Shown piece by piece: positions 26,430-39,165 of a stretch of 64,000 bases of DNA. Below the pieces are notes generated by a model. The model did no database searches. It saw nothing but the letters and a program-made list of their open reading frames with translations, and was not told where the DNA came from. A program made the position numbers and the translations under genes. Numbering within the stretch: the first letter of the stretch is position 1; the number at the start of each line of letters is the position of its first letter. This DNA comes from Pempheris klunzingeri. Taxonomy: Eukaryota > Chordata > Actinopteri > Acropomatiformes > Pempheridae. The stretch is taken from the NCBI RefSeq assembly GCF_042242105.1, contig NC_092033.1, positions 3,747,908 to 3,811,907 on the forward strand. The letters run 5' to 3'.

Positions 26430-29400
26430 TTAGTTTTGTGGGCCGTCAGTTTCTTCGCTGAGTGAAGTTTCTTTCTCTAACTGGTCCTTGTTGTCATTGT
26501 GATGGTCCAGCTTCTCTTTTTCCACCACTGCATTCGTCTCCCTCCCGTCTTTTCCCTCCTCCTCTGAATTCTGCCCATCCGTCTCTATCTTTGCTTCCTC
26601 GCTTGGATCTGTCGGGGATTTGGGCTGCGGCTTCTCCTGGGAGTTAATTGTGGAGATGAGTCTGCCATCCTGGGGGAGCTGCTCTGTTGTGTGAACCTCA
26701 TCTCCCTCCTCGAGCTCTGTTGCAATCTTTATCCAAACTTTCGGAGCATGAGGCAGTTTGGGAGGTTTAGGAGTGCCAGGCTGATCCTCTGTGAGATTTG
26801 ATGGAGCCTGAAGTTCAATTTCCTTGGAAGCTTCTGTACGCTGCGTCTCTATTTTTTGATCTGGTTTCCGAAACTGACGTCTAAGGAGGATGATGACGGC
26901 AATGATGAAGAAATAGGAGGAACCGCTGAGGCACGTGATCAGACCCAGGAAGATGATCCTGAAAGAAGAGATAAAAGATGGACACTTTCGCGCAAAATGA
27001 ATATGAGCAATCGTATTCTGTTTCCACATTTGTAGAGCATGGCGTACCTGTACATAGCAGAATCATAAATGCGGCACGCCCCCCTGCCCCCACACTTTTT
27101 GATTGACCACTTCAGGCAAGTTGAATCAATCAGGGCTCCGAAATACACTGGTGCAGGAATTCCACCTACAGATGAAGTATCACCCAAATATGAACTTTTA
27201 CAACATTTGAACACTGTTCCTCAATCATATTTCTCACATTATCTAATTAATCTAAACTAATACACACATTTGCACTCCAGCTAGACTAAATGTGACATCA
27301 GAAAGTCCTCTCACACTGACAGTGATGAAGCTTACCAAGAGTCCTTGTTACCAACGTCTGGATCCCCAGTGCAAGTGATTTGAGCTCTGGTGAGATGCAT
27401 CTGTAATTATAACAACATCAACATCAGTTCATTCATATAGATCATTTTCTAAAAGGTTGCAATGACAGTCAGTGTATTTAAATAATTTAAAGACATTAAT
27501 CGTTTGAGTCATTAGTTTGACTCCTTGGCAATATGTGTATTTGCTGTCTTGCCAAGAGATGAGCATTTTCCCAAAACGTTGAACAATTTCTTTAAAATGC
27601 AAAGGACTGACTGGTAAAATTAGGTTTTTAACTTGTTAACAGCATCAAAACAAAGTTTGTGATGCCACTCAGGCTCAAATCATACTAGTTATATACATTA
27701 AGTCTAATATTTCCAGCTGTCACTGTTTCCCTCTTGCCAGGACTGGGTGCACAGACCGTATGATGACCATGTAGCCAGGCGTGGCTCCCAGAGAGTTGAT
27801 AAAGGAGCTGAGAACAGATACAGCCATGTAGGAGGTGAAACTGCGGCTGCAATCCTTGGCATGTGGGCACTGACCCAGCCTCACGGACGTACTGCTGCCT
27901 GCGGGGAAGGAGGTGGACACACAGCTGCAGTTGTGAAAGACCTGGTAGAGAGAAAGAAACTGCAATGTAATGGGCTGTAATGGAGTTCTTAGGATTAACT
28001 TCTCTCCTTCAGTCAAATGTTCTTGGTTGGCTGTTAATAATCATGTCAAATCAAGTAATGGTGCTGCTGCTCAAATGAACAGAACTCATCAAATATCTGA
28101 TCAGCAGGTTTACTCTGAACGCTGTGTGTTCGTGCAGCCACGGTTCGCAGCCCTACTGTGTTTTTGCCGTATCCACTGGAGTTGAGGCAGCCGGCCATGC
28201 ATGGAGAGATGTAGGTGATGCCGCTGTCTGAGCACACGGGGTCCCACTCCTCTGCTGAGCATGAGCAGTCTCTGTTGCACTCTGAGAAGAGCATATCCCT
28301 GTTGTAAGATACAATCTGCGTCCTGCAGGGCAAAGAGGGTATGTCTTTATGTTAGCTGCAGGCTGTGTTTCCAAAAGGCTGTAAGAGTTCCTACATATGT
28401 ACATACTACATAGTTTTGGCCCTTCATGTCTCAGCACTGACCCGTTGTATGAGATGGTGAGACCAGCTATTGGGATGTTATCACACTTGGTGCCAAACTG
28501 CAGCAGCAGGAGCAGATAAGCCATGAAGGACGTGGCAAAGGAGAGCTGAGCTCCTGACACCAAACTCAGTTTATACCTCTTCATCAGCAGCCCCCCCAGG
28601 AAGATCCCCACCGCCACCGCAGGCAGGTTCAACATACCTAGAAGAAAAACGTGATGGAGTCTGGACACTTACAGTAGGAAGCCTCTCGCTGTCAGACACC
28701 TTAAAATAGTTCTAGCAGTAGTTTTAAGTGCACTGTGGGACACCAGGCACGGCCAACTCTTTATCTGATGGACGAGTGCTGCCTAATCATGTAAAACTCT
28801 GATTATTTTCTTAAGTTTCTTACAGACTGTTGGGTGAATTACTGCATTCTTGGCTCCCAATAGAGGCGTTCACAACAATTGATGATAGCTTGGTTCTGAC
28901 CATGTTACCGACTATACATATATATCCAGCAATATGTGGGGAAGTTATTGTAATGTCATATTTGTGAATACTCATCTCGATAAAACTTGTGTAATCTTAA
29001 AGGAAGAAAAGTTGGGGAAGTTAGCAACCAGCCAGTCTGACTTTTAATATTTACCACTTTCCCATAAATGTTACCTTTAACATTATTTAGCAATCATTGT
29101 GGGAAAAGCAGAGATTTGAAAGTTCAAGGTTGTCAAGATTTTGTATTAATACAATTTGTTTCTTTTTACCTATGAGGAAGTTGGCTCTAGATGCAGACTG
29201 TCCAAACTGTTGTTCCATGTATTTGGCTTTGAAGGTGAACAGGCCGATGAAAGAGTTGAACTTCAGGATGCTCCCACAAAGGAGCAGGAAGTAGGCAGGA
29301 GTTCCCAACAGGCGCTTCAGCGAGGGAAGAAACGCTGCGGAAAAAGGCGTCCGGTAAAGATACAAGCAATAACCATAAGCTGTAATTTATCATCAAATTT

Positions 29401-30765
29401 GAACTAAATGTATATTTAAAGAGGACTGTCTCAACCTTTAGCAATGTCAGTCAGCTTGAGGTTGTGAGAGTTGTTGAGGGAATCCTCTGTCCCTTCTTGG
29501 TTCTCACTCCTGCTCACGTCTCCCTCCTGCTTTGGCAGCGAGCGGGGCAGGAACCAGAAGGGAATGCTGGAGATGAGCAGGAGGGCTGAGGACACCATGA
29601 AGCCCATCCACCAGGCACCCACCCAGCGGGCATCTTTAGTAGTGATGGTCACAGCTTCTGCACGACAGAAAAGACTTCTGAAGTGAGTTCACAGCCTGAT
29701 GTGTGTTCAATCCATCACTTTCACTTGTAATTTCAATCTGTCACTCCCTTTGTGTGAAGCGACCACATCGGACAACAGATTTTATTTTGAAAGAACAGCA
29801 TAATTGCACGTTATTAATCAGGGTTGGGACACACTGCACACTTTTTTTTTTTTTTTTTTTACAAATAAATTATTGATTTTGTTTTATCTATCTGTGTGAG
29901 TCCACAATTCCTCACAGGGATACCCAGACAAGCCCTCGCTAACCTGTTCTGACAGGTGTGCAGCCTATTTTTATGGTAGCCTGTCAGACCTTTGCACCAT
30001 GAGCAGCAGGCAAGGGCAAAATCTGTCTGAGCCAAAGCTCCAGACAGGGTCACCATGTCTCCTCTGTCAAAACATAAAATTCCCCTTGTCGGCCTGTCTA
30101 CACAGGACTCGTTTCAGCCGTATTTTTCAGTCGCTCATCTCATGCACCTGTGATGGCGGCCATTTACATCCATGAGGGGTCAGATTCACCTAAATTCTTG
30201 GTAATGCTTGAAACAATGAGTGCTTGATTGCAGCTGCCAATTTTGTTGCCTAGAAAAAGACTTTCAATTGCAGATTTTATCTAATTAATCTAATGCTAGG
30301 GTTTATAGTGAGCGCTAATCATAACACTTGCAAAACAAATGCGTTACATTTACCCAGATCAACATATCCAATGTCGACATATAGTTTGGCACAATAGGAG
30401 CCCAGGAGGAACCCAAACATGGGGCCCAGGAGAGTAATGGTCTGAAGACAAGCTGCAAATCACAAAATAATAGAAAAGATGAACATTTTAAATGATGTGG
30501 TTTAAAAGAGAGGCGGCGAAATCAATTAAACTCCAGTGGGAATACATTTGAAATGTTTTACCTATGTAGAAGGGGGAGTTTTCTGCTTTAGCAAAGTCGT
30601 CAATGTAGGAGATGCCCAGAGGTGTGACCGGTGTTTCTCCAATCCCCCGCAGAGCGCTCCCCAGGAACACATAGATCCACATGTTGGAGCCAGACTCCCT
30701 CACACAGGCTCCATAAAGACACACATGATATTAATGCATGATATGGATTTTGTATAAATTGGTAA

Positions 30766-30796
<31 letters not shown>

Positions 30797-33700
30797 ACAT
30801 GTAGTGTCTGCATCATTCACAGACTCTTATATAATATAAAAGGCAGCTTTGGTCCATGTGTATCAAAAGTTGAATTTAAAAAAAAACATTAAAGTTTGCA
30901 TGAAAGAGAGAGAAAGAGAGAATAAAGTATAACGTCTGCCACCTCAATTACCACCTAAGAGCAGATGTATGAATGCAATTCGGTCAGTTTAATACGATGT
31001 GGCTTTAAGCTTACACTGCTGCATAGTATATGACTTCCACATTGTGTTTCTTTTTAAATAAAACCTCATCAGAATAGCTGAACGGGATCAATACATTGCC
31101 GTCTGTGACTGTATGCCATGCTTTTGTGAGAAGAGGAATTAATTATGGCTCAACAATAGGAAGACTGGAGTAACATTTCGTCTGGAGCCGATCTCAGGGA
31201 AGTAGAATTAATTGGATCAAGAGCTCCTCCTCAAAACACTGGAGAATCCATACACATGTATTTTTGTGTTTTGTAATTTATTACCATAAATATTACAGAC
31301 GTCTGCTCCCTCAGTGATGCTAAAGGACCTGATGGTCTCACATATTATTCCGTCTCTTTTCTTGTTCTTTTTCTAGCTTTCAGCTTTTGTTGGCCTGCTC
31401 TGCGGTGTGCATACAGACTGGCTGTTGAGGTTTTAGCCCTAATAAAGGGGACGGGGAGATTTGTCCTTTTACCGGGACTGCTAGTTCAAAGTTGCAGAAG
31501 TTTTCAATTATCAGCAACCCAAGAGGTGTAGCTCTGGGGCTGAAGTTTTCAGCCACTGTGGAGTTGTTGAGCAGTATGTACTCAGCAAGGGAGGCGAGTG
31601 GCTTTGAAGGTCAGACCAGGATCAGTGCATTCCAGGGATGGTTGAAAGAAAGCCAGTGACTTATTAAAGGTTTCAACCAAGTTTCATGTTAAGACAGACT
31701 CTTTGCATACGACTGTTGTGGCTCTCCTTGCATGAAACTCAAAAAATAGCAAAATTAGATGAATGGAAATCCAAATCACTGATATTTCAGTGGAAATCAT
31801 TGTGAATTTGCCACCTGTTTGATCTCAGCATGCAGTCTTACCTTTGTTGTCTTCCACCGAAGGTTCTATATGAATTTCTGGTTCATCTTCTGTTCTCAGA
31901 GGATCCACACAGGCGGCGATGTTCACACTGTCATTCTGGAGGGCTTGAATGATTGTGTCATACTTGTAGCTGTGGAAACCAGAGGTGCCACAATGAAGCA
32001 TTGATCAAGATCATTTGGAGGTCATTTTTCCTTTCAAAGGTTTGCAACAACAGGCGCTTTGTTGGAGTTTACCGTCCCATGAAGAAGTGTGTCAGGCCAG
32101 TGAGAAAGGCCCCCACAGCCATGAGGAGACAGCCCACAGCAATGAGTCTGGGCCGGTGTAGCTTGGCCCCAAAATGGCTGACCACAGCAAGAAACAACAA
32201 GTTGCCTACCTCCAAGAAAGAGAAACCAAGATAGCAGAAGAAATCATTTATCAACAGCTACACAGTTGAACAGAAAAGGACGGCAGAGACAAAAGTCTTC
32301 ACCAAGTGCTCAATACATTTGTGTTAAATCAATAGATAGATGGTACCCATCTCAAAACTGCCATCTATAAGTCCAATGTGCGTGCTGGAGAGGTCAAAGC
32401 GTCTCTCAATCTGGGTGATGGAGCTCTTCATGTAGGTTCCTGTCAGAGCCTTGGAGAAACAGGCGAAGGACAGCGCCACTATAAACAACTGGGAGACACA
32501 AGAGGAAATACGAGTCATCAAAATAAGCTAATATTTCATATATTTCACAGCCGTGAAACACCCCCACCCACTGCAGCCTCTACAGTCTTTGGTTTTACTG
32601 TGTGTGGCCCCCCTTCGAGCCTCTTTATTATTGAGTTAATTCCCAATGGGGATTATAGCAATTCTCCTGCATGTTTTGCTTTGTACAATATTCCATTTAT
32701 TATGCTGTGTTGCTACAGAGGCTTTCATTCTCAGCTCAAACCTGACAGGTATGGACCACTTTGGGGTTTAATTCTCTTGAAAACCTTAATTAGAGCACAT
32801 GAAACAGACACAAAGCATTAAAGAACAATGGGAGGGGAGCTTGAATTGGGGGAGTTTGGGAAAAAACCTGTTCAGAAACTCTTAAAGTCACTTATGGAGC
32901 TACTTTGAGTGGAAAATAGTTACCCTCACATCCGACCGAAATCAAACAAGTGCGTGTTGGAGGACGTGTGGAGAGGAGTCTGAAACCCATATACATGTAA
33001 GTGCCGTCTTTTGGAGGGCAATATTTGATTTCCTTTATGAAGTATTCGGTTTTCAGTTACCCAAGAACACTGTTGGCCATCTTTGGGGCCTTTACATGAG
33101 CAGTGATGGAAGAAGGGAGAAGAAATAACAGTAACCTTCCAACCTATGATACATGGCAGTCAGTTATTAAAGGTATTCACACAAGGGAAAAAATAACTTT
33201 CATGCTGAGACTGCAACTGATGGCCTGAAGAGTGAGAGGGGCATGCTGGGAAAACTTAAGTGATTTAATTGGCCGCTTATGGCAGTGTTGTGGTTCTTGT
33301 TTTATTTGGATGTTGCTTATTTTTGTGTGTGGTTTTTTTTATTGAGTAAGTAATGGTTTTATAAGCACACGATTTCTGGACGCTACTGTCCCACAGATAT
33401 GATGAAGTGAAGAGGTGACGAAGGGCAGGCGAGGAATGAGTTAGAATCTGTGCGTGGATGAAAGTAAAGCTGAAGCATTGTAAAATGGGAAGTAAATGTA
33501 ATCTATACACATTTTGGATTAGTAGATTTTTAAAAAAATGTTGTAATAACTGTAAAAAACATACTTCCTTGTCTGAATAAGGTAAAGTCTAGGAATGGCT
33601 CCATATTTCTGAGATATTTTTAAACTCAAGAATGCGGAGCAGAAAACTAAATAGCAGCCAATACAATTTTATATATTTTATGTGAGTGTACTTGGTTGTG

Positions 33701-34291
33701 CATGATTCTGAAAATGTACTTTTTAAGCGACTATCTACAGACTGAGCTGAGGCCAATGAGGAAAAAGTCTTGGATGAAATTGTTGCATAGATGTGTTTTG
33801 GGAGAAAGGCTCCATTAGCTTTGCACATGTTGATGTAGTGCTGCAATCAGGCGTGGCAGAGCTCAGGACTGCTACTGAAGTGTGTGAGAAATGTTGATAT
33901 GCTCATCCAGAGTAGAAATGTGGCCTGCTAAGATGTTCGAAAACAACATAACATCAGCCCTTGGCGTGATTCTGCCCACTTTGGGGTAAAGACTGATGCA
34001 CGTCATTATCCATCCATCACACACTTCTTGAGGTTTGAACCCTTGCCGTGACAGGACAGTGCTAACTGCACCACCGTGCTGCCTTTAAGGCTTTTAACTG
34101 GTGTTTTTGTCTCGAGCAATTTACTGTGAGTGCATCAGCAGAGCGAACCCATGGAGAAAAACAGCGTTGATCACAGGTAGCTTTAGTACTTTGAGGGTGG
34201 AGATGCCAGGGCGCTTTCTGCTCTTCTGGTCAGACTCGCACAGAGCGTGCTGGCTGGTCATCTGGTCTCTGTCCTCTGTTGCTTCCTCCAT
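26430..34291 (-). CDS. SLCO1-family organic anion transporter (OATP1), copy A
   Basis: Twelve-span plasma-membrane carrier of organic anions such as steroid and thyroid hormone conjugates and bile acids. Coding exons: 34190-34291, 32347-32488, 32073-32205, 31842-31969, 30562-30708, 30354-30452, 29436-29657, 29170-29334, 28442-28637, 28157-28322, 27757-27941, 27336-27400, 27048-27165, 26430-26958. Phases chain to about 798 aa. Landmarks are ITQIERRFD and [23 protein letters not shown], the OATP signature [12 protein letters not shown], and the Kazal-like Cys-rich loop ([16 protein letters not shown]) with its continuation HNCSCV. After the last membrane span comes an acidic tail of about 150 residues, longer than usual for a family of about 650-720 aa. 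The start ATG at 34291 is followed by EEATED; an upstream in-frame ATG at 34426 is judged 5' UTR or intron. Paralogue (slco1c1, 1d1, 1e1 or 1f) not decided. Confidence 0.94.
30771..30796 (+). repeat. (GT)13 microsatellite
   Basis: Thirteen GT units in the intron upstream of exon 5 (30562-30708) of SLCO1 copy A. Confidence 0.9.
34005..34086 (-). mobile_element. Fragment of a tRNA-derived SINE head
   Basis: On the minus strand it reads GGCAGCACGGTGGTGCAGTT, then TAGCACTGTC, then a B-box-like GGGTTCAAACC. This is a familiar teleost SINE head. It lies in the first intron-to-exon region of SLCO1 copy A, about 100 bp downstream of exon 1. No tail or target duplication was resolved. Confidence 0.6.
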
Positions 34292-34516
34292 CCTACACTC
34301 AGCGTTTGTGTGCCGGTCTACCTGCCGGTCCTCAGGCACCGCGAGAAAAAGCAGACACAGACAATAAATAGACAGTAAAAGAAGGAAGGTCAGGCTAAAG
34401 TAATGCGTTTTTTTGATTGAATTCACCCTTTAATAATAATAATGTGTTTATTCATAGAACTTCTCCAGTAGGAAAATAATAACCTGCAGTAGTGACATGA
34501 AGAGAAGAACTACTTT

Positions 34517-34853
34517 AAGGAACAGTTCAACATTTTGGAAAATAAGTGTATTCCCTTTATTGCTGACTGTTAGAAGAGAAGATCAATGTCACTTTCATCA
34601 GCTGGTTAGCCTAGCTTAGCATAAAGACTGAAAACAGAGGGAAACAGCTAGCCTGGCTCGCTGAAGGTAACAAAATCTGCCGATCAGCATCTCGGAAGCT
34701 AAAGATTTGTTTCTAGTCTTTGTGCTAAGCTAAGCTAACAGTAGCTGTACATATGTATTTTTTTCATAGATGTGAGACAGGTAACAGGTAAATCATCTAA
34801 CTCTGCAAGAATGCAAATAACCATATTTCTCAAAATGTCAAACTATTCCTTTA
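34517..34853. mobile_element. TIR-bearing MITE with GCTAAGCTAAGC core
   Basis: About 337 bp. The left end reads AAGGAACAGTTCAACATTTT. The reverse complement of the right end reads TAAAGGAATAGTTTGACATT. The interior has TTAGCATAAAGACTG and GCTAAGCTAAGCTAAC, typical of a very abundant percomorph repeat. No coding capacity. Confidence 0.7.
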
Positions 34854-37035
34854 AACTTGGTTCACCCACTCTTTTCATACAACTGATATATATATTTTGT
34901 ATATTTAGGTGTAATGTAGCTGATTTTCTTCAAATATGTTACATATAATAGATATGAAATGTAAATATGTTGTATATTGTTTACATAATAATCACCTTTA
35001 CTTACTTACTTAGTTTTAAGTTTTCAATCTACAGCGTAAAATGTACCACAGTTCATATCATTGGATGGTTTCAAGAGCTTCAGATTTGACAGCAAATATC
35101 TACGAGCATAAAAAATGTCTGATTAGATTTAACATTGTAATGTTTGGAAAACGTATTTTAAGAAGCAGCATCAGTTAATTCAGCTCAGCCTCTCATGTCT
35201 GACTCTGTTCAGTGAGTGAAAACAGGGCAGCTGTAATGTTACCTTCAGCTCCAGCAGCGTCTTCTCCTCTCGATCCTCTGAGCTCAGTAAATATCAGGAG
35301 CTGCAGGTCGAATCCATATCAGAGAGGAAAACGGCTTCCAGTGACAACTCATTTTCCCTCTTGAGTGGGGGGAACCCTGACATAGAGCAGCACCAGTAAT
35401 CAGTTAGCATGTTCTCCAATAATCCCTCTCAGGTTTAGCCTGGTTAGTTCTCCCACCCAAAGCACAGCTCGCCTTTAAAGTCCCATTTATCCTTTGCCAA
35501 CCAACCCTGATCTTAGCAGATGATTTTTGGCACTTTAAATGTTTTAAATTGATCGATATACAGACAAATTACTTCTACAAAGCAACTACAGAGGAAGTTT
35601 GATTAAATACCTAAAGCATCTCCAGGCCAAAGGGGACTGGGGTCTCTCCTCTCTTCCTCTTCTTCTTCTGCTCCTCTTTAAGCAGCCATGTGTCTCTCCA
35701 CCAAGCTCCTATTCTCCTGTCTGAGGGCAGAGCTGTTACTTGGAACCAGCGGGACAAAAGGCCTCGCACATTTTTATTCCACACACATGCCAGCTAGTCC
35801 AGGAGGGGGACAGCAACAAGAGAAGGGGGAGGAGGTGGAAGGGAAACAGATTAGTAACTCCAAACTAGGCCCATTGCTGTCTTTTTTCTCACAAGGTAAA
35901 ATATCAGATGCAAAGGAAGGTACAAATGATAATAATGATAACACTCACAGAAATACATATCAGGCCACTCCAGACACAACCACACTCATTCTAAAACATG
36001 AAACAGTGCATCTCAGCATGAATAGTTTGGTGCAAACATGTGTCAGGGACTGGTGGGGGGTACATCAGCCGGGCAGCAGGTCACACAATCAGCTTTGGCC
36101 CCTTACTAAATTCCAAGGATTAAGATTAAGAGCCTTCACATTCCTGCACAGCACCAGCGAGGGAAAATATTTCTGAAAATTAGACTTGTCTGTAGAATTT
36201 GAGGGTTTTTGCATGTCTTTTGTCACTGTATCCGGTTTCAGGTGCATTCAGACAGGAATGCAGTTTGTGGCAGCATCAGGGTGCCTCAGACCATCAACTA
36301 TACCTGCTGCAAAGTACTACACAGATACTTGTGTTTTTTAAAGTATCTTAACATTAGTGTTTTTAAATTCTACATTATGAATTTGTGTGACTGACGTTGT
36401 TCCCTACAAACAGAAGCAGAAAGATAAGTGGCGTTGCAGTGAGGCACTGTAATGTATAGAGTACAGCCTGCTGGTGAAACCAGGCACTGCACGCTGTTAC
36501 AGCTACAGGAAATTATGGGAAAAATAAGTGGAGGAATGAAATAAAGGCTATAAATACTGAGGAGATTATATAATTTCTGCATAAAATAGAAAAGTTGCTG
36601 ACTTTTAAAATCGTATCGACTCCAAAATAAAGCATTACCAGTGTATTTGTGTGGTGATATAAGGATTTAGCAGTCAGGTAACATTTAAATCACTTAATAG
36701 TTACAAAAATAAATAACTGTCACTTTTTGTCCAGCACAAGAAAAAGCATACAGCACAAAAGGCAAACAGTGGAGTCAAAGTTTGACAGACCAGGTTATGT
36801 AATAACAACCTTCAACTTTAAGCAAGTCAGATGGATACATCGATACACATGTGCAAAGAGAAACATGAGGTTGTGCTTGTACTTTACAGATTAACTCAGA
36901 AAAATGGAGAGCCATTTATGGGTATGTTTACGCACGTTATCAGCACTCGTTGACCTGTCTGCCGGGGGGGTTGTGGAGTCTGTGAGCTTGTCCAGTGAAA
37001 AAGTAAAACAAACATATTGAAGCCAAAAACTTAAA

Positions 37036-37760
37036 TTAAAGGATAACTCTGCTATATTTACACCTTTTCACAGAAAATGTTTGAATGGGGTCTGTAGATT
37101 GCCTCCGCTGGGTGCCCAAAATGGGTGGCTAGCAAGCTGCAATGGCTGTAATTTAGTCTTTAGGGGCAATACTGCCAGATCAAAGTACATCCACTAAAAT
37201 GCTTTTTTTTGCCACTGACAGGCTGAGATTGTTATTTGAAATTTCTAACCATGTTACAGAGAGAATCCCCACAAAGACAGGCCCACGAGATTCTTGTTTG
37301 TTTAACTTGAAATAGCTATTATAGCGCTCATTTCAAGGTCGCCAGACTCCACTGACAAAAACAATAATTTTACGTGGGAGTTGCTGGTCGACCGCCGTCT
37401 CAATCAGTGAGCTTGTTTGTGATGTTGTGTGACTTTGTTGTTTTAAAGGGATTTACTTTGGATCCAACACAATATCTGTGTAACACAAACAAACTAACTA
37501 GTCGAGACAAGAGTAAACCAGCCACTCCTGTGCTCTGCAAAGTAAAATTACTGTTTTTATCAATGGAGTCTGGTAATTTTGGGTAGCATGCTACAACAGT
37601 TGTTTCTGAAAAAGAAAATGATCATATGGGTCTATCTCTGTAGGGGATACACTTAGAAGAACAGTATCACCCCGTCAATGGCAAAAACAAGCACTTTTAG
37701 TGGACAGTCTTTCATTTTATTTATTTGAGGTACTGTAAAAGAGAGATGTTGGAGTTAAAG
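37036..37760. mobile_element. Foldback element, copy 1
   Basis: It contains long imperfect inverted arms around 37341-37400 and 37510-37574: CCAGACTCCACTGACAAAAA against the complement of TTTTTATCAATGGAGTCTGG. The spacer contains GGATCCAACACAAT. Related copies lie at 40815-41225 and 51170-51547. Outer limits are approximate. Confidence 0.6.
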
Positions 37761-38859
37761 GTTCCAGCAGAAAAACTACATGTCTTTCATTTCAGAAGAG
37801 GTTAATGATCTCACCCGACTGTCAGGTCAGCAGATATGCTTCCAGAGATTACTGACCCCATGCTCATGTGTTGTCTTGTAGCTAAATATTATATTTTCCC
37901 TCTTTGTTTCTTTTGGGGATGACATATTTGGCATGTTAATATTGAAATATTCATTATAGCTGCTGACCATAGCAGGTTTATAGTGGGAAACATTGAGCAA
38001 TGTGACAAAACCTTGTGTTCATATTAAAATGCAGATGCAGCCATGGCTGTACCTTTTAAAAAAAGGATAATTAAATGATAACTACACTTAAAGAACATAT
38101 TGTGAAAATGTATCTTTAATGTTTACAGGTATGCTTGAAGTACAATCAACAAAATTGTCAAAACAAAAAGCAGAAATGAAAAAACTAAATATATGGACAT
38201 AATACACACGTATCTAACTCAAAATATAAATTTGCATTATTAACAGTAATTCTGTTGATCAATTGATGATGCATTTTAATCAACAACTACAATGTATAAC
38301 AGGGTAACACATAAAACAAGTTTGTTCACTGTCCAAACTAGAGTGAACTTTGCCAGACAAACACTGGTGAGTCACAGGATTATATGAATGTTAATGACCT
38401 TTATGTGCGATGTGATGTAACAAGTGTGTGCAATTTCAGGTTTTTTCGGGCACATTGTTAACAGTCAGAATGAAGGCGAACAGGCTCAAACTGTTAAATG
38501 AAAGAAAGTTTCACTCCCCGCCCCCACACCTCACCCCTTTCCTGTCCCACACACATGCCATAAACAATGTGTGTCAAAGATTTCAATGTGTTTCGTTGGA
38601 AAAAAAAAAAAAAAGTTTGCAAGGTAACAAACCGGGAACACAACTTATAAGACCTCCCAGAGCTGCAAAACACTTTCTCTGACAAGACAAGTAAAGTTTT
38701 CCCAATCAGTTTGAACAACAAGGATGTAGTGTCTGTAAGCACACATAAAATTCAACTGAAATATGGGCTTCAAGTACTGCAGACAGACGTGATCCCCTCA
38801 TTAATTCACATTGCTAGAAAGATTCTTCTTCAGTTAGCTGATCATTGCGACTGGAAGCA

Positions 38860-39165
38860 GGAAGAAGTAGTTAGCTAGCTCTGTCCAAAAGTAGCAAAAC
38901 CTTCCTACCAGCACCATAAAGCTTATTGATTAACAAGTTCTACCTCATTTATTTATTCTTTAGTCTTTGTTGGCTGAATTCAAGCTCACCATGAGAGTCA
39001 CTGCTCCCAGCCAAGAAATAGTCGAGCACATAACCCTTGTTTTTGGGATTATGTGAGATATAATAATAATATAAGTGAACTTTTGTTACGTTTGGACAGA
39101 GGCAGGCTAGCTGTTAGCTTAGCAAATTACGGACATGAGAGTGATATTGATCTTCTCATCTAACC
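38860..39165. mobile_element. GCTAAGC-family MITE fragment
   Basis: It carries AGCTCTGTCCAAAAGTAGCA, CTACCAGCACC, an inner block GTCACTGCTCCCAGCCAAGA and TAGCTGTTAGCTTAGCAAAT, all recognisable from the same percomorph repeat family as 34517-34853. Diverged; ends approximate. Confidence 0.55.

Noticed and set aside
32378-32821. 147-codon plus-strand frame
   Set aside because: Partly antisense to exon 2 of SLCO1 copy A; the peptide has no family resemblance.
34292-34426. In-frame N-terminal extension of SLCO1 copy A from an ATG at 34426
   Set aside because: The stretch looks like a pyrimidine-rich intron end (Phe/Leu-rich translation) with candidate acceptors before 34291. The ATG at 34291 has a good context and gives a family-like N-terminus.
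35688-36176. 162-codon plus-strand frame
   Set aside because: No recognisable domain, low-complexity content, no splice or promoter context, and it lies in repeat-rich intergenic DNA.
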